Assembly (NCBI GenBank): GCA_963825845.1
Contig: CAWGVL010000025.1
Location: 1-64,000 of the forward strand
DNA length: 64,000 bases
Reading direction: 5' to 3'
Origin: DASQDN01 sp963825845
GTDB lineage: Bacteria; Acidobacteriota; Terriglobia; Bryobacterales; Bryobacteraceae
The notes under the pieces are model-generated. The model was not told where the DNA came from. It made no database searches and worked only from the letters and a program-made list of their open reading frames with translations. Within the stretch, counting starts at the first letter, position 1. Every line of letters begins with the position of its first letter. This document shows, in pieces, positions 63,286-64,000 of the stretch. Made by a program: the position numbers and the translations under genes.

Positions 63286-64000
63286 TTACCGGAAGCAATA
63301 GAGCGCTTTTCGAGTGCGCACGTAGATCGCGTTTCCCGCAACGGCCGGTGTTGCGTACGCTTCATCTTCGAAGTCATTGAGCGCCGCAATTTCCCAGGAC
63401 GTTCCTGCTTTGACGACGGTCATTTTGCCGCCTTGGCTCATCAGGTAGACGTGATCTCCCGCGGCGATCGGCGACGCATAGTATGTCTCGACGGCGCCGG
63501 TGAGCCGCCCTTGTTTCAGGATTTCGCCGGTTCGGGCATCCACTGCCGTCAGGATGCCTCCGTCTTTGATGAGGTAGAGAACACCCTTGTATAGAAGTGG
63601 GGATGGGACGTTCGGAAGGAACTTCTGCATGCGCCAGAGAATACTCTTCGTCCCTGTCAGATCGCCACGCGCGCCAGTCTTCACAGCCAGCAGCGTGTTA
63701 CGGGAGTTTCGTCGCGCCCGGTAGAAGTTCCAATCGCGTTCGTCGATAAAGCCGTCACGCCCAAGGTCATTGTCCGCGAATCCCCGCTGCATCCTTTCGT
63801 CGGAGGCAACTTCATCGGCCGTGAGTTTGCGATCGTGGTTTGCGTCGAAGCGTGCCAAAACCTCATCGAACGTTGGCGTTTCAGCCGGCTGCTCCGACTC
63901 GCCGCCATTTTCCCACCAGTGCGCGTACACTATGTCGCCATCCACAACGGGGGTTGACTTCGGTTGCCATGACAGACCAGTGATCCACCAAAGTTTTTCT
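63286..64000 (-). CDS. PQQ-like beta-propeller with EF-hand insert, C-terminal part (runs off window)
   Basis: The last roughly 237 residues of a secreted propeller. From the window edge: KLWWITGLSWQPKSTPVVDGDIVYAH, an EF-hand pair (FDANHDRKLTADEVASDE and DNDLGRDGFIDERDW) inserted between blades, then PQQ-like blades (GVLYLIKDGGILTAVDARTGEIL, SPIAAGDHVYLMSQGGKMTVV, ATPAVAGNAIYVRTRKALYCFR). EF-hands imply calcium binding. Such PQQ-like plus EF-hand proteins may be quinoprotein relatives or just binding propellers; the catalytic half lies outside. Convergent with the esterase-SMP30 gene, 11 bases apart. The frame is open to base 64000. Confidence 0.82.
   Translation of the reverse strand, partial: EKLWWITGLSWQPKSTPVVDGDIVYAHWWENGGESEQPAETPTFDEVLARFDANHDRKLTADEVASDERMQRGFADNDLGRDGFIDERDWNFYRARRNSRNTLLAVKTGARGDLTGTKSILWRMQKFLPNVPSPLLYKGVLYLIKDGGILTAVDARTGEILKQGRLTGAVETYYASPIAAGDHVYLMSQGGKMTVVKAGTSWEIAALNDFEDEAYATPAVAGNAIYVRTRKALYCFR

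Noticed and set aside
1..64000. tRNA, rRNA, riboswitch, insertion sequence or phage integration site
   Set aside because: I looked in the gaps and saw no cloverleaf, transposase, terminal repeats or conserved aptamer; gaps are short.

Overview
The window looks like a chromosomal segment (roughly 57-60% GC by eye) from an acidobacterium, probably the Bryobacterales/'Solibacter' group. This is inferred from gene families that cluster there: a SigF-type ECF sigma factor beside a Ser/Thr kinase with TPR repeats, an Oar-like TonB receptor with a carboxypeptidase-regulatory domain, a DUF1592-cytochrome/DUF1552 pair, DUF4252 proteins, a PEP-CTERM remnant, and many Tat- or Sec-exported oxidoreductases and hydrolases. 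I see no rRNA, tRNA, CRISPR array, insertion sequence or prophage. Gene density is near 95% and no gene-free stretch exceeds about 220 bases.

Layout. 0-5 kb: a nucleoside salvage operon (end of nupC, punA, cdd, exported deaminase) running into two glycosyltransferases. 5-10.2 kb, minus strand: ECF sigma factor, kinase-TPR, a 131-residue orphan and a DyP peroxidase, the most system-like unit here. 10.4-17 kb: enolase-superfamily dehydratase, BON protein, medium-chain reductase, TonB receptor, small membrane protein. 17.5-24.8 kb: MltD lipoprotein, an acidic/basic histone-like protein, HipA-like kinase, class IV aminotransferase, zinc ribbon, Ycf48-like propeller, GAF protein and a PEP-CTERM remnant. 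25-30.5 kb: bactofilin, methyltransferase-like protein, MFS carrier, U32 peptidase and Nudix hydrolase. 30.5-35.2 kb: a DUF4252 gene pair divergent from a complete potABCD operon. 35.2-45.8 kb: M50 protease and tpiA, a short asparaginase-fold protein, an exported acetamidase homologue, then a tightly overlapped minus-strand operon (SurA-like, HD/OB protein, BlaI-type repressor, yebC, ruvC, secreted protein, TlpA-like, deoB). 46-64 kb: mostly exported catabolic enzymes and sensors (Gfo/Idh, tandem alpha/beta hydrolase, ceramidase-like protein, TIM-barrel amidohydrolase, RidA-like, DUF1592/DUF1552 pair, NHL propeller, HupE-like, esterase-SMP30 fusion, PQQ/EF-hand propeller running off the end).

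Functional links. nupC, punA and cdd take up and cleave nucleosides, and deoB, 38 kb away, would send the released pentose phosphate toward central metabolism. The kinase and ECF factor probably form a signalling pair whose output includes the peroxidase. The 52-57 kb block looks like periplasmic oxidation and hydrolysis of complex organic matter.

Caution on sequence quality. About thirty single-base frameshifts break otherwise intact genes, many at GG/GGG or CC runs, and they are densest at 24.3-24.8 and 29.2-32.9 kb. I read most of them as uncorrected sequencing indels rather than gene decay, and I annotate across them, describing each break.
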